This document shows positions 6,301-6,892 of a DNA stretch of 6,892 nucleotides, in pieces; positions within the stretch are counted from its first letter, which is position 1; each line of letters starts with the position of its first letter. Made by a program: the position numbers and the translations under genes. The notes beneath the pieces are model-generated. The model saw nothing but the letters and a program-made list of their open reading frames with translations. It was not told the origin of the DNA and did not search any database. The DNA comes from Pseudoselenomonas ruminantium (GTDB lineage: Bacteria; Bacillota; Negativicutes; Selenomonadales; Selenomonadaceae). The stretch covers positions 1 to 6,892 of the forward strand of contig DFHU01000047.1 in assembly GCA_002373045.1 (NCBI GenBank), given 5' to 3'.

Positions 6301-6861
6301 ATAGGAGACGATTTCCTTCGTGTCCGGGTCTTTATAATAACAGGGGTCGTCCGTCCAGCTGGCATGATAGACCGCGCCTTCTTTTTCAATCAGCTTGTCG
6401 CCCTGCCGATAAAAACGGTCGGGGAAAATCTGATACATGACCGCGTGCTTGAACCAGTCCGGCGTCTTGGCACCCTTGTTGTAAACGGTTATCTGATAGG
6501 AAGGCGGCACATTGGGATAAACATCACCCTGCCCGCCCCAGTGCTCCATCTTGTTACCGTAGTAACAGGTGCCGTCACTACAGGAAATAATGAAATAATA
6601 CCAAAGGAGACACCCTTTTTCCGGCATTTCCAAATTGACTGAAAAATAACGTGTCTCTGCTTCCTGCGGGTCTTTGCTGGTTAACGGCAGAAGTTTTTCC
6701 CCATGCTGATCCTGCCAGAGTCTTAGCAATACCTGATTGATTTGCTGCTTCGTCCGGATTTGCAGCCCCAGTCTCACTGTACTCCCTGCCTCAGCAGCCC
6801 CAGACGGGCTGCGGTAATACACATTGTGGGAGTTATGCTCAACTTCATTTTTGGTAAGCAA
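3388..6861 (-). CDS. malQ: Fused GH13 alpha-amylase/neopullulanase-like enzyme and GH77 4-alpha-glucanotransferase
   Basis: 1157 residues, no signal peptide, hence cytoplasmic. Residues about 10-130 form a beta-rich N-terminal domain (CBM34-like position). The GH13 barrel follows: PDWFKHAVMYQIFPDRF (134-150), region I DGVFSH (261-266), nucleophile D351 in GWRLD, acid/base E380 in MIGEVWE, third carboxylate D455 in GSHD; a C-terminal beta domain runs to about 655. After a linker of about ten residues a complete MalQ starts at RGAGILLHPTSLPS (663-676): GYSPYQSPSAFAGNP (713-727), nucleophile D955 in RIDHFRGF, acid/base E1002 in AEDLG, D1054 in GTHDNNT, and NTPGT (1121-1125) near the end. The GH13 half should cleave alpha-glucans or maltodextrins (alpha-1,4, perhaps alpha-1,6); the GH77 half transfers alpha-1,4-glucan segments and releases glucose. 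Linked, they fit glycogen or maltodextrin turnover. Similar fusions carry the database-style name bifunctional GlgX/4-alpha-glucanotransferase. Exact GH13 specificity is uncertain. The start is TTG; see the ribosome site upstream. Confidence 0.95.
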   Translation of the reverse strand: MLTKNEVEHNSHNVYYRSPSGAAEAGSTVRLGLQIRTKQQINQVLLRLWQDQHGEKLLPLTSKDPQEAETRYFSVNLEMPEKGCLLWYYFIISCSDGTCYYGNKMEHWGGQGDVYPNVPPSYQITVYNKGAKTPDWFKHAVMYQIFPDRFYRQGDKLIEKEGAVYHASWTDDPCYYKDPDTKEIVSYDFYGGNIAGIMAKLDYLKELGISVIYFNPVFESESNHHYDTGDYHKIDPILGTNEEFHDLVELAKKKGIRIILDGVFSHTGSNSRYFNRKGKYDGVGAFQSEKSPYYSWYNFRNFPYEYECWWNFDTLPNVTETTPSYMDFIYRAPDSVLHHWLSEGIAGWRLDVIDELPEPFSQGFYAELKKTDKDAVMIGEVWEDASNKIAYGTQRKYLCGQEMDSAMNYPFRKILLDFLLGYITAHNAMMQFESLRENYPPENFYAMMNLIGSHDVQRAITILGETPYYDGMPAIEQCRAKLSPEMYKVGKARLKMAAMFQMAYPGVPCIYYGDEIGMEGFKDPTNRRPYKWTGGDEELREYYRTIIKARNEHDALQTGELLPLTAEGDVLAFARVVRSGHDVFGADADNGAYIAVFNRSRTERHTVVLDISDFADGTFVDMVVDKEHQPERVTSVRGKLTLKLPPLSGRLLEYEPLPRKYERGAGILLHPTSLPSKYGVGDLGREAYKFVDFLAEAGQKVWQILPLGPVGFGYSPYQSPSAFAGNPLLIDIDELLQHEWLTPAEARVAYTSKSSFIDFERVIAFKTKCFKRAWAAFQKSKDTEIKGQFQAFMEEEAYWLDDYALFDAAKKEFKNKAWFEWPEPIRSREPKALKKLAERMEDNIGYAKFVQFIFHKQWHKLHEYAKEKGIQIMGDMPIFISHDSADVWANQKLFDLNEDGTAKTVAGVPPDYFSATGQLWGNPQYDWKAMEQENYSWWKKRFRNLSKLVDMVRIDHFRGFESYWEVDGKAETAINGHWRKGPGKKFFDIIKQEIGDMEIVAEDLGIITDEVEALREACGFPGMKVLHFTLHFNEQGRLGCVAPENSIVYTGTHDNNTTVGWYEHDIDESTRAAVASLLHKKMDRPRDIAKGLLRFAWASEARLAIAPMQDLLGLDERGRMNTPGTVGLNWKWCLKPDYLLELEPEEIKAMCRKYGRC

Positions 6862-6866
6862 TTAAA

Positions 6867-6877
6867 CCCCTCCTTCT
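6867..6877 (-). promoter_or_regulatory. Ribosome binding site fixing a TTG start
   Basis: On the minus strand AGAAGGAGGGG lies five bases (TTTAA) before TTG at 6861-6859. The codon just before TTG is an in-frame TAA, so no earlier start is possible, and the nearby ATG (inside AAAAATGAAG) is out of frame. The next in-frame candidate, a GTG at codon 14, has no such site. The promoter lies beyond the window edge. Confidence 0.85.
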
Positions 6878-6892
6878 AAAAACATAGTCAAA

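Noticed and set aside
5500..6642. Long plus-strand ORF (380 codons) opposite the GH13 half
   Set aside because: Same reason: antisense to conserved GH13 motifs, low-complexity I/H/V-rich translation, no family resemblance.
1..6892. CRISPR array, tRNA or rRNA gene, transposase
   Set aside because: No regular repeat-spacer pattern, no cloverleaf or rRNA signature and no transposase-like protein was seen; the only regular repeats are inside the TpsA coding sequence.

Overview
The window looks like chromosomal DNA of a Gram-negative-type Firmicute of the class Negativicutes, most likely Selenomonas or a close relative. Three things point that way: a two-partner-secretion exoprotein with a Sec signal peptide (which implies an outer membrane), clostridial-style Shine-Dalgarno sites (AAGGAGG type) with a TTG start, and a fused GH13 + GH77 starch/maltodextrin enzyme of a kind I associate with this group. 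The assignment is inference; no rRNA or other marker gene is present.

Layout, left to right. (1) 1-2052, minus strand: the first 684 codons of a filamentous-haemagglutinin-like TpsA exoprotein, open at the left edge. It has a signal peptide, a TPS secretion domain with an NPNG motif, a block of GLUG-type NVYNTG repeats and a YDG-type region. (2) 2053-2499: its upstream region, holding a G10 homopolymer inside a 29-codon leader ORF with a very good ribosome site, an AT-rich possible promoter, and a pair of 11-bp direct repeats exactly 22 bp apart. (3) 2500-3274, plus strand: a near-consensus promoter, about 180 nt of non-coding transcript ending in a strong intrinsic terminator, then directly an AT-rich gene for a 182-residue protein of the PBECR4 type (a BECR-fold, RelE/barnase/colicin-like nuclease family). 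(4) 3275-3387: a 25-bp-stem palindrome between two convergent genes. (5) 3388-6861, minus strand: a 1157-residue cytoplasmic enzyme with an N-terminal GH13 amylase/neopullulanase-like half and a C-terminal MalQ 4-alpha-glucanotransferase half, catalytic residues intact in both.

The three protein genes do not form one pathway. The GH13-GH77 enzyme is a maltodextrin/glycogen metabolism gene, the TpsA protein a surface or secreted adhesin-like product, and the middle segment an AT-rich island.

The part most worth a second look is the island. The order promoter, structured RNA, terminator, nuclease-fold gene is that of type III (RNA antitoxin-protein toxin) systems, and a 12-bp direct repeat brackets it. 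I saw no clear tandem antitoxin repeats in the RNA, so this is a hypothesis. The G10 tract upstream of tpsA, which could make the adhesin or its leader phase-variable, is the second point of interest.
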